64,000 nucleotides of DNA. It comes from G965227875 sp965227875 (GTDB lineage Bacteria > Pseudomonadota > Alphaproteobacteria > Rhizobiales > JAJFHC01). The stretch spans positions 1,426,001 to 1,490,000 of the forward strand of contig OZ245783.1 of the NCBI GenBank assembly GCA_965227875.1, given 5' to 3'. Each line of letters opens with the position of its first letter. Within the stretch, counting starts at the first letter, position 1. The position numbers and the translations under genes are program-made. Under the pieces are notes generated by a model, which saw only the letters and a list, made by a program, of their open reading frames with translations, made no database searches and was not told the origin of the DNA. Shown here piece after piece: positions 52,681 to 61,694 of the stretch.

Positions 52681-53868
52681 ATGCCCTCGTCCGACGCCCC
52701 ACGCCCGCGTCCGGCGGTCCGCCGCGAAGACGTGACGCTCGCCAACTGGCGGACAAGTCCGCACAGCGCCTGGGCCTTTCACAATGTCCGCGAACTGATC
52801 CCGACAGCCGCAATCGCCAATGCCGCCGTTTCGCCGCCGCTGCCGGAATCCCCGCAGGACCTCGACGCCCTCGAAGCCCCTCTGCCCGGGGGAGGCACCG
52901 TCACCGTCGCCGACATGATCGGCGCTACGGATACGGACGGTTTTCTCGTGCTTCACGACGGACGCCTCGTCTACGAGCGCTACCGCAACGGAATGGACGC
53001 CGGCGCGCAACACATCCTGATGTCGGTCTCCAAGTCGGTCACAGGGCTCCTCGCCGGCATTCTCCAGGACGAGGGCCGCCTGGACCCGGGTGCCCTTGTG
53101 ACAGACATCCTGCCGGAGCTTTCCGGCACCGCGTGGGACGGCGCGCGCATCCGCCACGTACTCGACATGCGCACCGGCGTCGCTTTCGACGAGGACTACC
53201 TGGCCACCGACGGGGCGATCATCTGCTACAGGCGCGCGACGGGCTGGAACCCGCCCGTGACCGGTGATCTGCGGTCCTTTCTCTCCGGCATGAACGAAAC
53301 GCGGGACGCCCATGGCGGTGCGTTCCGGTACATATCGCCCAATTCGGACCTGCTGGGATGGATCGTCGAACGGGCCGCCGGCATGCGGTTCGCGGATCTC
53401 ATGTCGGAGCGTCTGTGGATCCCCCTCGGCGCGGAACGGCCGGCCTCCGTCACGCTCGATCCCCTCGGCGCGCCGCGGACGGCCGGCGGCATCTCCATGT
53501 GCCTGCGCGACCTCGCGCGCATCGGGCAACTTTTGCTCGACGGGGGGACGTGCGGCGGCCGGCAGATCGTTTCGGCGGCCTGGATCCGGGACCTGGTCGA
53601 AGGTGGCGACCCGGACGCCTGGGCAAAGGGCAACTTCGCCGACAGCTATCCCGAACTCGACATGCGCTACCGCAGCCAGTGGTACGTCGCAGCGGGCGAA
53701 AGGCCATTGTTTTTCTGCAGCGGCATTCACGGCCAGACGCTGTTTGTCGATCCTGCGACACGCACGGTCGCGGCCAAGTTCGCCAGCCAGAACGCGCCCG
53801 TGGACGATCGCAACAAGATGCTGACCCGCGCCTGCATCCTCGCCATCGGCAGTTCGCTTGCCTCCTGA
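52681..53868 (+). CDS. Beta-lactamase-fold serine hydrolase (class C-like)
   Basis: A 395-residue serine hydrolase. The nucleophile motif is SXXK in ILMSVSKSVTGLLAGILQDE; the second motif lies in YISPNSDLLGW (Y-x-x-x-N type), and KTG is replaced by GIHGQTLF. The N-terminus has no signal peptide, so it is probably cytosolic, unlike true beta-lactamases; related proteins act as esterases or peptidases. The ATG at 52681 follows GAAGGAG 5-6 bases upstream, fixing the start. It is in line with the EamA gene before it. Substrate unknown. Confidence 0.87.
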   Translation: MPSSDAPRPRPAVRREDVTLANWRTSPHSAWAFHNVRELIPTAAIANAAVSPPLPESPQDLDALEAPLPGGGTVTVADMIGATDTDGFLVLHDGRLVYERYRNGMDAGAQHILMSVSKSVTGLLAGILQDEGRLDPGALVTDILPELSGTAWDGARIRHVLDMRTGVAFDEDYLATDGAIICYRRATGWNPPVTGDLRSFLSGMNETRDAHGGAFRYISPNSDLLGWIVERAAGMRFADLMSERLWIPLGAERPASVTLDPLGAPRTAGGISMCLRDLARIGQLLLDGGTCGGRQIVSAAWIRDLVEGGDPDAWAKGNFADSYPELDMRYRSQWYVAAGERPLFFCSGIHGQTLFVDPATRTVAAKFASQNAPVDDRNKMLTRACILAIGSSLAS

Positions 53869-53959
53869 AGCCTTCCTCACGCCACCTAACATCAATCGCG
53901 CATTAAGCTTTTTCTGCTAGCAACGGAACCGTCGGATCGCCCCGCCGGACCTGCGGGAA

Positions 53960-53976
53960 CCTGCCGGTCCGGCAGG
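53960..53976. promoter_or_regulatory. Inverted repeat upstream of the sugar-transferase gene
   Basis: CCTGCCGG-T-CCGGCAGG is a perfect 8-bp inverted repeat around one base, ending 27 bp before the GTG start at 54004. The place suggests an operator; no T-run makes it a terminator. The 134-bp gap also contains a GCTTTTTCTG stretch near 53908. Confidence 0.3.
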
Positions 53977-54003
53977 CAAACACTCGGGATTCGGGATCAC
54001 GTC

Positions 54004-55455
54004 GTGGCGTTGACAGAACAGATAGGGCGGCTGGAACAGACACGCGAAAGACAGATCGCGCCCGTGATCATCCAGCGGCTCGTGAAGCTCGCCGATTTCG
54101 GCTTCATCAACGTCACCGGCTTCGCACTGTTCATCCTTCTCGGCGTTCACCGGGACCCGTACCGCCTGACCGTCATCGCCTTCACCGTGCCCTTCATGGC
54201 CTATCTCGTGCTGTTCGGACTGCGCAGCGCGTGGCTCTACACCATTCGCGGGCTCTCGCAGCCGGCGACCTCCGTGCTGGCGTCCTGGTCGGTTGCCGCG
54301 ATCACCGGCTTCATCATGTACCACTATGTCGACCGGCTTCTCTTTCCCGTCGACGCTTCATGGCTCAGGCTCTGGCTGCTGACGTCGTTCGTCTATTTTG
54401 CCGCCGTCCGCCTGCCGCTCGCCGGATGGGTCGCGGCGCGGGCCCGGGCGGGCTGTTTCCGCCAGCGCATCGCCATAGTGGGCAGCGACACCCACGCCGC
54501 AGAGGCCGTCGACCTTCTCCGGCAGACGGCCGACAACAGTTTCGAGATCGTCGGGTTATACGACGACCGCAACGATCCCGACCGCACGGTGGCGATCCCC
54601 GGCTATCGCAAGATCGGCTCGATCACCGACCTCGCCGAACATACCCGCCAGGACCGCATCGACCACATCATCGTGACCATTCCGCCCAAGGCGGAGTCGC
54701 GCCTGCTGCAGATGCTCAAGACGCTCTGGGTCCTGCCGGTCGATATCCGGATCGCCGGCCATACGAGCAAGCTGCGCCTCGCGCCGGGCTCCTATTCCTA
54801 TCTCGGGCAGCTTCCCCTCCTGTCGGTCTTCAACCGGCCGCTGGAAAGCTGGGCGGCCTTCGTGAAGACGGCCTTCGACCGCGTCGTCGCAGCGATGTGC
54901 ATCGTGGTCTTCGCGCCGGTCATGATCGCGACGGCGGTCGCGATCCGGCTCGAGTCGAAGGGTCCCGTGATCTTTCGCCAGAAGCGCTATGGCTTCAACA
55001 ACGAGCTGATCGAGGTCTACAAGTTCCGCTCCATGTACACCGACCGGTGCGACGCCAACGCGACCCGCCTGGTCACAAGGGACGACCCCCGGGTCACGCG
55101 GGTCGGGCGTTTCATCCGCAAGACAAGCCTCGACGAACTCCCGCAACTGTTCAACGTGCTCAAGGGGGAACTGTCGCTCGTCGGCCCACGGCCCCATGCC
55201 ACCCAGGCGAAGGCCGAGAACCAGCTCTACGAGGAGGTCGTCGAGGGCTACTTCGCGCGCCACAAGATCAAGCCCGGCATAACCGGCTGGGCCCAGATCA
55301 ACGGCTGGCGCGGCGAAACCGACACCGCCGACAAGATCGCCAACCGCGTGAAATACGACCTCGAGTACATCGACCGCTGGTCGATCCTGTTCGACATCTA
55401 CATCCTGGCGATGACGCCGGTTTCGCTGGTGGCGCGGAACGACAACGCCTTCTGA
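54004..55455 (+). CDS. Undecaprenyl-phosphate sugar phosphotransferase (WcaJ-type)
   Basis: A 483-residue membrane enzyme that starts exopolysaccharide repeat units by moving a sugar-phosphate to undecaprenyl phosphate. The N-terminal half has four membrane helices (GFINVTGFALFILLGV, VIAFTVPFMAYLVLFGL, SVAAITGFIMYHYVD, WLLTSFVYFAAVRL) and a CoA-binding-like domain (RIAIVGSDTHAAEAVDLLRQ). The C-terminal catalytic domain begins with a membrane-spanning VVAAMCIVVFAPVMIATAVA and has the signature RQKRYGFNNELIEVYKFRSM, KTSLDELPQLFNVLKGELSL and GITGWAQINGWRGET. Start codon is GTG. It may serve the flippase cluster at 20.9-25.9 kb, about 28 kb away. Confidence 0.92.
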   Translation: MALTEQIGRLEQTRERQIAPVIIQRLVKLADFGFINVTGFALFILLGVHRDPYRLTVIAFTVPFMAYLVLFGLRSAWLYTIRGLSQPATSVLASWSVAAITGFIMYHYVDRLLFPVDASWLRLWLLTSFVYFAAVRLPLAGWVAARARAGCFRQRIAIVGSDTHAAEAVDLLRQTADNSFEIVGLYDDRNDPDRTVAIPGYRKIGSITDLAEHTRQDRIDHIIVTIPPKAESRLLQMLKTLWVLPVDIRIAGHTSKLRLAPGSYSYLGQLPLLSVFNRPLESWAAFVKTAFDRVVAAMCIVVFAPVMIATAVAIRLESKGPVIFRQKRYGFNNELIEVYKFRSMYTDRCDANATRLVTRDDPRVTRVGRFIRKTSLDELPQLFNVLKGELSLVGPRPHATQAKAENQLYEEVVEGYFARHKIKPGITGWAQINGWRGETDTADKIANRVKYDLEYIDRWSILFDIYILAMTPVSLVARNDNAF

Positions 55456-55552
55456 GACGCCACCGCCCGATTGACGCGGCCCCGATCCGCGCATTGCTGT
55501 ATGCTGGCCCGCGGAACGCACCCATGCGAACAGGAAGCTGACGGGGGGGACG

Positions 55553-56269
55553 ATGTCGTCGCTATCGCTGGAAGACCGGAAAACGCTGCTGCGCAACCAT
55601 TTCCTGCTCTGCCACCTGCGCGACTGGGACCTGGAGCGCCTCGCCCGCCATTCACGCATCGCGTCGGCGGATGACGGCGACTATATCTTCCGCAAGGGCG
55701 ACGCGGGCGACAGCATGATCGTCGTCATTTCCGGCCGTGTCGTCATCGGCTCCCGGGGCACGGACAACCGCGAGATCGTCTTCAACATCATCAATCCCGG
55801 TGAGGTCTTCGGCGAAATCGCCTTTCTCGACGAGGAACCCCGCACGGCGGACGCGCGCGCCCTCGAGGACACCGCCTATCTCATTCTCGAGCGCCGCCAT
55901 TTCCTTCCCTTCCTGGAGGAAAACCCGAAAATCGCGATCAGCCTGATGACGGTGCTCTGCCAGCGCATCCGCAACACCACCGACCAGATCGAGGACGTGG
56001 CCTTTCACGAGCTTCACACGAGGCTCGCGCGCAAGCTCGTGGCCTTCGCCGACCACTACGGGAAACCCGTGGACGAGACACAGGATGCCACGCGGATCGG
56101 CCTTCAGCTCAGCCAGACAGAACTGGGGGCGATGCTCCAAGCCCGCCGCGAAACGGTCAACCGGCAGCTTCGTGCCTGGGTCAAGTCCGGCCTGATCGAG
56201 ATGGACGACGGCTGGATCACCCTGCTCGACCGCGACGCGCTGGAAGACCTGGCGGCCGGAGACGACTGA
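55553..56269 (+). CDS. Crp/Fnr-family transcription regulator
   Basis: A 238-residue regulator. A cyclic-nucleotide-binding domain occupies residues about 20-130 (DDGDYIFRKGDAGDSMIVVI, GEVFGEIAFLDEEPRTADAR), with the arginine-alanine pair of the phosphate cassette in EEPRTADARA, which suits cAMP. The C-terminal winged helix is LSQTELGAMLQARRETVNRQ and LRAWVKSGLIEM. No Fe-S cysteine cluster for oxygen sensing is present. It overlaps the start of the CHASE2 cyclase gene by one base (TGATG), so sensor-produced cAMP and the receptor are co-expressed. Target genes unknown. Confidence 0.92.
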   Translation: MSSLSLEDRKTLLRNHFLLCHLRDWDLERLARHSRIASADDGDYIFRKGDAGDSMIVVISGRVVIGSRGTDNREIVFNIINPGEVFGEIAFLDEEPRTADARALEDTAYLILERRHFLPFLEENPKIAISLMTVLCQRIRNTTDQIEDVAFHELHTRLARKLVAFADHYGKPVDETQDATRIGLQLSQTELGAMLQARRETVNRQLRAWVKSGLIEMDDGWITLLDRDALEDLAAGDD

Positions 56270-58248
56270 TGGCGCCGCGCCAGCGAGGGCCACGGGCCAT
56301 GCCCGGCGGCGAGGCGGTCGGGCTGGCCCTGATTCTCGTCATTGCGCTGCTTTCCGCCGGCACGGTCGGACTGCTGCGCGAAACCGGCTGGATCGAGCGA
56401 CTCGAACTCGTCGCCTACGACATCATGGTCCGCCAGCGCGCAGGCAAACTCGACCGCGCACCCCATACGGCGGTGATCACGCTCGACGACGCCTTCCTCG
56501 ATGCCCGCGGCTCCCCGCTTCCCGACGCGGTCCTCAACGACCTCATCCTCGCGGCACGCCGGCACGGCGCGGCGGTCGTGGCGCTCGACGTCTATCGCGA
56601 CGTCCCCGTGCCGCCGGGCACGCAACTCCTGGCCGAAACCTTCCGGTCGGTCCCCGAACTTGTCGGTGGATGGCGGTTCCCGACGCAGGGCCACGGCGGC
56701 GTGGCGCCGCCGCCGGCCATTCCAACGCCCCACCGCACGGGCGTGACCGACATGCCGCTCGATCCCGACGGGACTCTGCGCCGCGGGGCGCTCTACCTGC
56801 AGGGCGAGACGGGCGTGGCCGCCGGGCTGGCCATGCAGTCGGCGCGCCTCTGGCTGCACGCAAGGGCCATTTCACCGGCGGGCATCGCGGAACGGCCCAA
56901 CGCCATGAAGCTCGGGGAGGCCGTGTTCGAACCCCTGCCCCCGGATTTTGGCGGCTACCAGAGCGCGGACACCCGCGGCTTCCAGTTCCTCGTCGACTTC
57001 CGGCGCAACATGACCGACATCCCGACGGTCGGGGCCGGGGACCTGCTGGCGGGCGAGGCCGGCGCCAGGGTGCTCGACGGCCGGGCCGTCTTCATCGGCA
57101 GCGTCAGCCGTGCGACGGAGGACCTGATCACGACGCCGCTCGTCGCATCGCCGGATCTCAAGCCGCTGTTCGGGGTCTTTGTCCATGCCATCGCCGCCGA
57201 CCAGATCATACGGGCCGCCCTCGGCGCATCGTCCCTCGCGGCGGAACTGCCGCGCTGGGCCGAGTTCACGCTTCTCGTCGTCGTCGCCTTCGGCGCGGCG
57301 ATCCTGTTCAGGCTGCGCACATGGCCGGTGCTGCAGGTGGTGGCCGGCCTTGCCGGCGGCGCGGTGGTCTGTGCGGCCGCCTACCTGTTCTTCATCCGCG
57401 ACATATGGTTGCCCGTCACGGCGATGCTGTTCGCCTGGATGGTCGGTGGCGGGCTGACGGTCGCCTGGCGCGAGTGGCATGAACGACGGCGCCGCATCGC
57501 CCTTGCCGGACTTCTGGTCAACCAGATATCCCCGGCCGTCGCCGAGGACCTCTGGGCGCACAGGGCCGACATCCTCGACGGCCACCGGCCCCGTCCCGTC
57601 CGGCTGACGGCGACCGTCCTTTTTGTCGACCTTGCCGGGTCCACCAGCCGGGCCGACGAACTCGACCCTGAACGGCTCGTTGAATGGGTCAGCCGTTTTC
57701 TCGACCAGATGTCGGACGCCGTGGTGGAGAACGACGGCGTCATCGACAAGTTCACCGGGGACGGACTGATGGCCATCTACGGGGTGCCGGTGCCGCGCTT
57801 GTCGGAGGAAGAGATCGCCGCCGACGTCCGCCGTGCCCTCGAGACGGCGCGCTCCATGCGCCGCAGGCTGGCCGTCCTCAACCGGCCCGGGAACCTGAAC
57901 GGCCTGCCGCACACCGAATGCCGGATCGGCATCCACACGGGCCCCGTCTCGGCGGGCAATGTGGGGTCGTCGGCCCGCATGCAGTACACGGTCATTGGCC
58001 AGGCCGCCAATCTCGCCGCCCGGCTCGAGGGCTACGGAAAGGACGACCCGGAGATCGCCCTGGATGACGAGGGCAACCGTCTCGATTGCCGCATCCTTGT
58101 CAGCGAAACGGCCGCGCGATATGTCATGGACGAATATGTTCTCGTGGCCAAGGGATCCGTCGCCCTGCGCGGCGCCCACGAACCGCTCGGGATCTATCGT
58201 CTCGAAGCGGAGGCTTCGGCAACGCAACGCCAACCTGTGGAAAACTGA
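56269..58248 (+). CDS. CHASE2-domain class III adenylate cyclase
   Basis: A 659-residue membrane cyclase. A first membrane helix (AVGLALILVIALLSAGTVGL) leads to a periplasmic CHASE2 sensor of about residues 45-315 (VITLDDAFLDARGSPLPDAV, FIGSVSRATEDLITTPLVAS). Three more helices follow (FTLLVVVAFGAAILF; VVAGLAGGAVVCAAAYLFFI; WLPVTAMLFAWMVGGGLTVA). The cytosolic cyclase domain is about residues 445-640: metal Asp454 in FVDLAGST, Asp498 in DKFTGDG with adenine-specific Lys494, and TVIGQAANLAARLEG with Thr, Asn and Arg. The residues fit cAMP rather than cGMP. It is coupled to the CRP-like gene, and the DUF928 gene begins one base after its stop. Confidence 0.93.
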   Translation: MAPRQRGPRAMPGGEAVGLALILVIALLSAGTVGLLRETGWIERLELVAYDIMVRQRAGKLDRAPHTAVITLDDAFLDARGSPLPDAVLNDLILAARRHGAAVVALDVYRDVPVPPGTQLLAETFRSVPELVGGWRFPTQGHGGVAPPPAIPTPHRTGVTDMPLDPDGTLRRGALYLQGETGVAAGLAMQSARLWLHARAISPAGIAERPNAMKLGEAVFEPLPPDFGGYQSADTRGFQFLVDFRRNMTDIPTVGAGDLLAGEAGARVLDGRAVFIGSVSRATEDLITTPLVASPDLKPLFGVFVHAIAADQIIRAALGASSLAAELPRWAEFTLLVVVAFGAAILFRLRTWPVLQVVAGLAGGAVVCAAAYLFFIRDIWLPVTAMLFAWMVGGGLTVAWREWHERRRRIALAGLLVNQISPAVAEDLWAHRADILDGHRPRPVRLTATVLFVDLAGSTSRADELDPERLVEWVSRFLDQMSDAVVENDGVIDKFTGDGLMAIYGVPVPRLSEEEIAADVRRALETARSMRRRLAVLNRPGNLNGLPHTECRIGIHTGPVSAGNVGSSARMQYTVIGQAANLAARLEGYGKDDPEIALDDEGNRLDCRILVSETAARYVMDEYVLVAKGSVALRGAHEPLGIYRLEAEASATQRQPVEN

Positions 58249-58249
58249 G

Positions 58250-58924
58250 ATGATCGAGACAGATGTTCGTCGTTTCCCGCACGGCCTGACCAGGACGGTC
58301 GCCGGGGTTCTCCTGTGTATCGCGGCAGCGCTTGCCGCGCCCGCCGGTCAGGCGAAAGCACAGACCGTCGCCGAAAACGAGATCGTCTTCGTACCCCCTG
58401 TTTTCGGAGCACCGGGCAACCGGGTCGGCGCCGGCACGCGGAGCACCCTTGATCCGGAAGCGCTCGTGGTCGCCGTGGCGCCGAAGGGCGGCGGAATGAC
58501 GGCCACGCGGTCGCCCGTTCTCTACTGGTGGCTTGCCCGCGACACGGTCGGGCAGCTCAGCCTCGCCCTGCGGGCGCGCGGCGCCGACCGTCCGCTGCTC
58601 GAACTGACCCGCCAGGTCGACCTGAAAAAGGGCTTCCATGGCTGGTCGCTGGCCGATCTCGGGCTGAGACTGACCCCCGAAAAGGTCTACGAGTGGTCGA
58701 TCAGCCTCCAGGCGACCGGGGATTCCTTCCCCGAATCAGCCGCCAGCCTGATCGAATACCGCGCGGCGGAATCGCTGGCGGGCACGTCGTCACCGGACCT
58801 CGAGACCCTCGCCGCGAAAGGCGTGTGGTACGACACGTTCGCGGCCGTCGCATCCGAGGAGAGCACCGCCGCCAGACGCGACGCACTGCTCGAACAGGCG
58901 AAGATCCGGCTGCCCGGGCGCTAG
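58250..58924 (+). CDS. DUF928-family exported protein
   Basis: A 224-residue protein with a signal peptide (GVLLCIAAALAAPAGQAKA) and the DUF928 layout: APGNRVGAGTRSTLDPEALV, then LVVAVAPKGGGMTATRSPVL with the strand LYWWLARDTVGQLSLALRAR, LLELTRQVDLKKGFHGWSLA and a helical end AAKGVWYDTFAAVASEESTA. DUF928 proteins co-occur with CHASE2 and caspase/CHAT-type genes in cyanobacteria and elsewhere; no activity is known. It starts one base after the cyclase stop, so it is part of the CRP-cyclase transcript and is convergent (11 bp) with an OmpA-type gene of the caspase block. Confidence 0.8.
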   Translation: MIETDVRRFPHGLTRTVAGVLLCIAAALAAPAGQAKAQTVAENEIVFVPPVFGAPGNRVGAGTRSTLDPEALVVAVAPKGGGMTATRSPVLYWWLARDTVGQLSLALRARGADRPLLELTRQVDLKKGFHGWSLADLGLRLTPEKVYEWSISLQATGDSFPESAASLIEYRAAESLAGTSSPDLETLAAKGVWYDTFAAVASEESTAARRDALLEQAKIRLPGR

Positions 58925-58935
58925 ACCACCGGTCA

Positions 58936-59457
58936 CTATTCCTTGGCGATCCGCACGACTTCGACGCGACGGTTGGCGTCCGCGTCGGGTTTCTCCCCTT
59001 CAAGGAGACGCTGCTCGCCATATCCCACGGCCGTGAGCCGGGTCTTTGCTATGCCCGACTTGACGAGGTAGGCGAAGACGGCCTCCGCGCGCTTCTTCGA
59101 CAGCGAAAGATTGTAGGCGTCCGAACCCTTCGCGTCGGTGTGCCCCTCCACCAGGAACCTGTAGGCGGCGAGTTCGGAGGTCTTGAGCGCGGACGAGATG
59201 GTATCGAGCAGTTTGCTCGCATCTTCCGTGAGTTCGGCGCTGTTGAAGGCGAAGGTCACCGGGGCGGCGACGCTGACCTCCGTATCCGTGCCGACCCCGA
59301 CCGGTGTAAGCGACCGGACCAGTTCATCCGCGGTGACGTCCTGGGGGACCATGGTGCGCATGCGGACCTTCTCCGCCGCGGACCCGCCATGCGAGACCGC
59401 CGTGCAGAGAAGGACCGCCACCGACAGGACCCTGAACACGTGTCGGTGTGTGTTCAT
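58936..59457 (-). CDS. OmpA-family protein
   Basis: A 173-residue exported protein with a C-terminal OmpA/MotB peptidoglycan-binding domain: VTFAFNSAELTEDASKLLDT, the FLVEGHTDAKGSDAYNLSLS motif (conserved Asp and Arg environment), KRAEAVFAYLVKSGIAKTRL and GYGEQRLLEGEKPDADANRR. The domain binds the diaminopimelate stem of peptidoglycan. The N-terminus starting MNTHRHVFRVLSVAVLLCTA is a signal peptide. A short linker (VRMRTMVPQDVTADELVRSL) precedes the domain. It is 17 bp downstream of the DUF4384 gene on the minus strand and belongs to the caspase block. Confidence 0.9.
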   Translation of the reverse strand: MNTHRHVFRVLSVAVLLCTAVSHGGSAAEKVRMRTMVPQDVTADELVRSLTPVGVGTDTEVSVAAPVTFAFNSAELTEDASKLLDTISSALKTSELAAYRFLVEGHTDAKGSDAYNLSLSKKRAEAVFAYLVKSGIAKTRLTAVGYGEQRLLEGEKPDADANRRVEVVRIAKE

Positions 59458-59474
59458 CGGAAAAATACTCCGGC

Positions 59475-60080
59475 TCACTTCTTCTCGACGACGAAGGAAA
59501 TGTCCTCGCTCGCCCATTCCATGTCCTTGGCCGGTTCGGCGATCACCGAACGCAGCTCGGCGGCGAGTTTCTCCGGCTTGCCTTCGTAGGAGCCGAACCC
59601 GTTGTTGAAGGCGAAAACGATGGCGTCCTCGAAGGACTTCTTCTTCGTGCTGGCCAGGACCTTGATCAGGTTGGTGCCTTCAGGTCCGCCCACCTTGAGC
59701 TGGAACTTGGCGTCCTTGGCCGGGATCGTCATCACCTTGTCGGCCTTGACCATGTTGTCCTTGGCGAACTCGTTGGGGAAGATCATCGTCGTCTTGCCCT
59801 TGGCGTCGACGTTGAACACGGTGACGTAGGCGTCCTTGCTGGTCCTGACATAGACCTCGACGGTGTCGCCCATCTGGTACTTGCCGCTCTTGCGGTCGAC
59901 CCAGCCATCCACCGAGAGCTCCGATTTGGGCGTCTCGACGACCGAGATCTGGCGCTGCGCCTCCGAGAGATCCCCCTCGGCGAGAACCGGCGTTCCGCCG
60001 AACGCGAAAGCGCAGGCGGTCAGTGCGCCAAGTCCGAAGAGGGCATGCCTGCAGTGCCTGGTGGTGGTGAATTTGGTCAT
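59475..60080 (-). CDS. Stand-alone DUF4384 exported protein
   Basis: A 201-residue protein with a signal peptide (HALFGLGALTACAFAFGGTP, then VLAEGD). The rest is DUF4384: ELSVDGWVDRKSGKYQMGDT, VEVYVRTSKDAYVTVFNVDA, GKTTMIFPNEFAKDN and the end DMEWASEDISFVVEKK. The same domain type makes the C-terminus of the caspase encoded upstream (60210-61694), so the stand-alone copy is a related piece. Periplasmic. It is followed by the OmpA gene and preceded by a 129-bp gap from the caspase stop. The domain's role is unknown; protein-protein contact is a reasonable guess. Confidence 0.85.
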   Translation of the reverse strand: MTKFTTTRHCRHALFGLGALTACAFAFGGTPVLAEGDLSEAQRQISVVETPKSELSVDGWVDRKSGKYQMGDTVEVYVRTSKDAYVTVFNVDAKGKTTMIFPNEFAKDNMVKADKVMTIPAKDAKFQLKVGGPEGTNLIKVLASTKKKSFEDAIVFAFNNGFGSYEGKPEKLAAELRSVIAEPAKDMEWASEDISFVVEKK

Positions 60081-60209
60081 TAGCTCGTCTCCTGCGTTTC
60101 CGCCGGTCGCTGACCGGCACCCTGGATTTCCCTTTTTCCCGGGGAACGCCACATGGCGCCCCGTCTCATCTTATATAACCACGAACCGGCGCGATCCCTG
60201 TGACCTGCG

Positions 60210-61694
60210 TCACGGCCTGATCTCGTATTCGAGGACCGCCCGCGACCAGACCGGCCCCCGGTTGATCCGTGCCTGGGTCCAGGTCCGCGTCAGTTCGAAG
60301 ACAAGCTCCGACAGGTAGGCCCTGGGATCCTTGACCGGATCGAATGCACCATTCTGCTCCAGCAGCGGCGTCACATCCACCGGATCCTCGGTCACGATGG
60401 CAAGCAGCGTTCCCTTGCCCGCCGGCCCGGAGGCGGAGACCGAGAACCCGTAATAGGCATCCGGCAGCGTGACCGGCCGTCCCGCGGAGATCTCGTTCCA
60501 TTTCCCGTTCGCCTTCATGATGTCGTTGGGAACGAGTTGCGTGACCTCGCCCCGGGCGTTGACGTCGACGAGGATCAGCCAGCCCTTGCGTTTCGACGTC
60601 ACCCTGAACTTCACCTCGTCGCCCACCCGCAACGGCGACTTCGCCACGATCTCGATGCTGATATCCGCACTGTTGTCGGCGACGACGAGATCCGTCGGCT
60701 CAGGCGGCGCGACGGGCTTGACCGGCGCGGTTTGCGTAACCGGCTTGACCGGCTTCACCGGCTGGCTTGGAAACCCGCCCCCCGGCGGCGTGCCGACCGA
60801 TATGCGCGAGCCCATCTCGCTTGCGTCCGCTTCGAGCGTCGGCGTGAAGCCGAGCGTGCATCCGGCGTACCGGTCGCACCAGTCCTTCGTCCGGGCCCGA
60901 AGGAAGGCGAGCATCTCGGCGTTGGTGATCACGCCATTGCCGTTCCGGTCGGCGAGACCGCGGCCGGCCCCTTCGAGAAAGAAATTGGTGAAGATCCCGC
61001 CATTGGCATTGCCCCAGGCATACTGGTTCGCCGACGCGGCCGACCAGATGCGCAGGCCCGCCCCCGCCGGAACGAAACTCTCTTCCTTGCGGTGCGCCGC
61101 CACGTCGCCCTCGCCGCGCGTGCCGAAGGTCGGGAAATAGGTCCGCGGGCTGAATTCGCCGCCGGACGCCGGCGCGCTGCCCCGTGAAATCGTGCCCGAG
61201 TGGCAGGAGTCGAAGATCACCGTCACGTCCCGGTCGGACAGTCTGGCCAGAACCGCGGAAAATTCGTCGTCGGTGATCTGGTTTCCCTGGTTCTCGTCGG
61301 TATCGAACGGGGCGAGCGTCTCGTCGAGACCGTCCTGTTCGTCACCGTCGGTGTCCCTCACCTGCCCGCCATGGCCGGAATAATAGAAGACCACCTTGTC
61401 TCCCGGCTTGGTGGAACCCACCAGCCAGTGCTCGAGCGCCGTCAGGATGTTGGCCCGCGTCGCCCTCTCGTTCTGCAAGATGGAGATCTCGTCGCTGGCG
61501 AACCCTTCCCGTTCGATCAGAAACTTCTCGAAATTGCGGATATCCACATCCGGCCCCTGCAGGTCGTTCAGGTGCATGTACTTGCCGATGCCGACCAGCA
61601 GGGCGCGCTTCGCGGCCAGGGCCTCGCCCGCCACGGCCTGGGAAACGACCAGCCCCGCGATCACCGCGAGCGATGTCCGCCACGAGTTCAGCAT
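60210..61694 (-). CDS. Secreted caspase-family (C14) peptidase with EF-hand-like loop and DUF4384 domain
   Basis: A 494-residue protein. Signal peptide residues 1-28 (AVIAGLVVSQAVAGEALA). The p20-like caspase domain begins at KRALLVGIGKY; the catalytic dyad is His108 in YYSGHGG and Cys164 in DSCHSG. A canonical EF-hand calcium loop, DRNGNGVITNAE (residues 249-260), lies in the p10-like part. A Pro/Lys/Val linker (QPVKPVKPVTQTAPVKPV) leads to a DUF4384 domain from about residue 360 (GDEVKFRVTSKRKGWLILVD). It should cut proteins in the periplasm, perhaps in a calcium-dependent way. Its start overlaps the stop of the next caspase by 7 bp. Confidence 0.9.
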   Translation of the reverse strand: MLNSWRTSLAVIAGLVVSQAVAGEALAAKRALLVGIGKYMHLNDLQGPDVDIRNFEKFLIEREGFASDEISILQNERATRANILTALEHWLVGSTKPGDKVVFYYSGHGGQVRDTDGDEQDGLDETLAPFDTDENQGNQITDDEFSAVLARLSDRDVTVIFDSCHSGTISRGSAPASGGEFSPRTYFPTFGTRGEGDVAAHRKEESFVPAGAGLRIWSAASANQYAWGNANGGIFTNFFLEGAGRGLADRNGNGVITNAEMLAFLRARTKDWCDRYAGCTLGFTPTLEADASEMGSRISVGTPPGGGFPSQPVKPVKPVTQTAPVKPVAPPEPTDLVVADNSADISIEIVAKSPLRVGDEVKFRVTSKRKGWLILVDVNARGEVTQLVPNDIMKANGKWNEISAGRPVTLPDAYYGFSVSASGPAGKGTLLAIVTEDPVDVTPLLEQNGAFDPVKDPRAYLSELVFELTRTWTQARINRGPVWSRAVLEYEIRP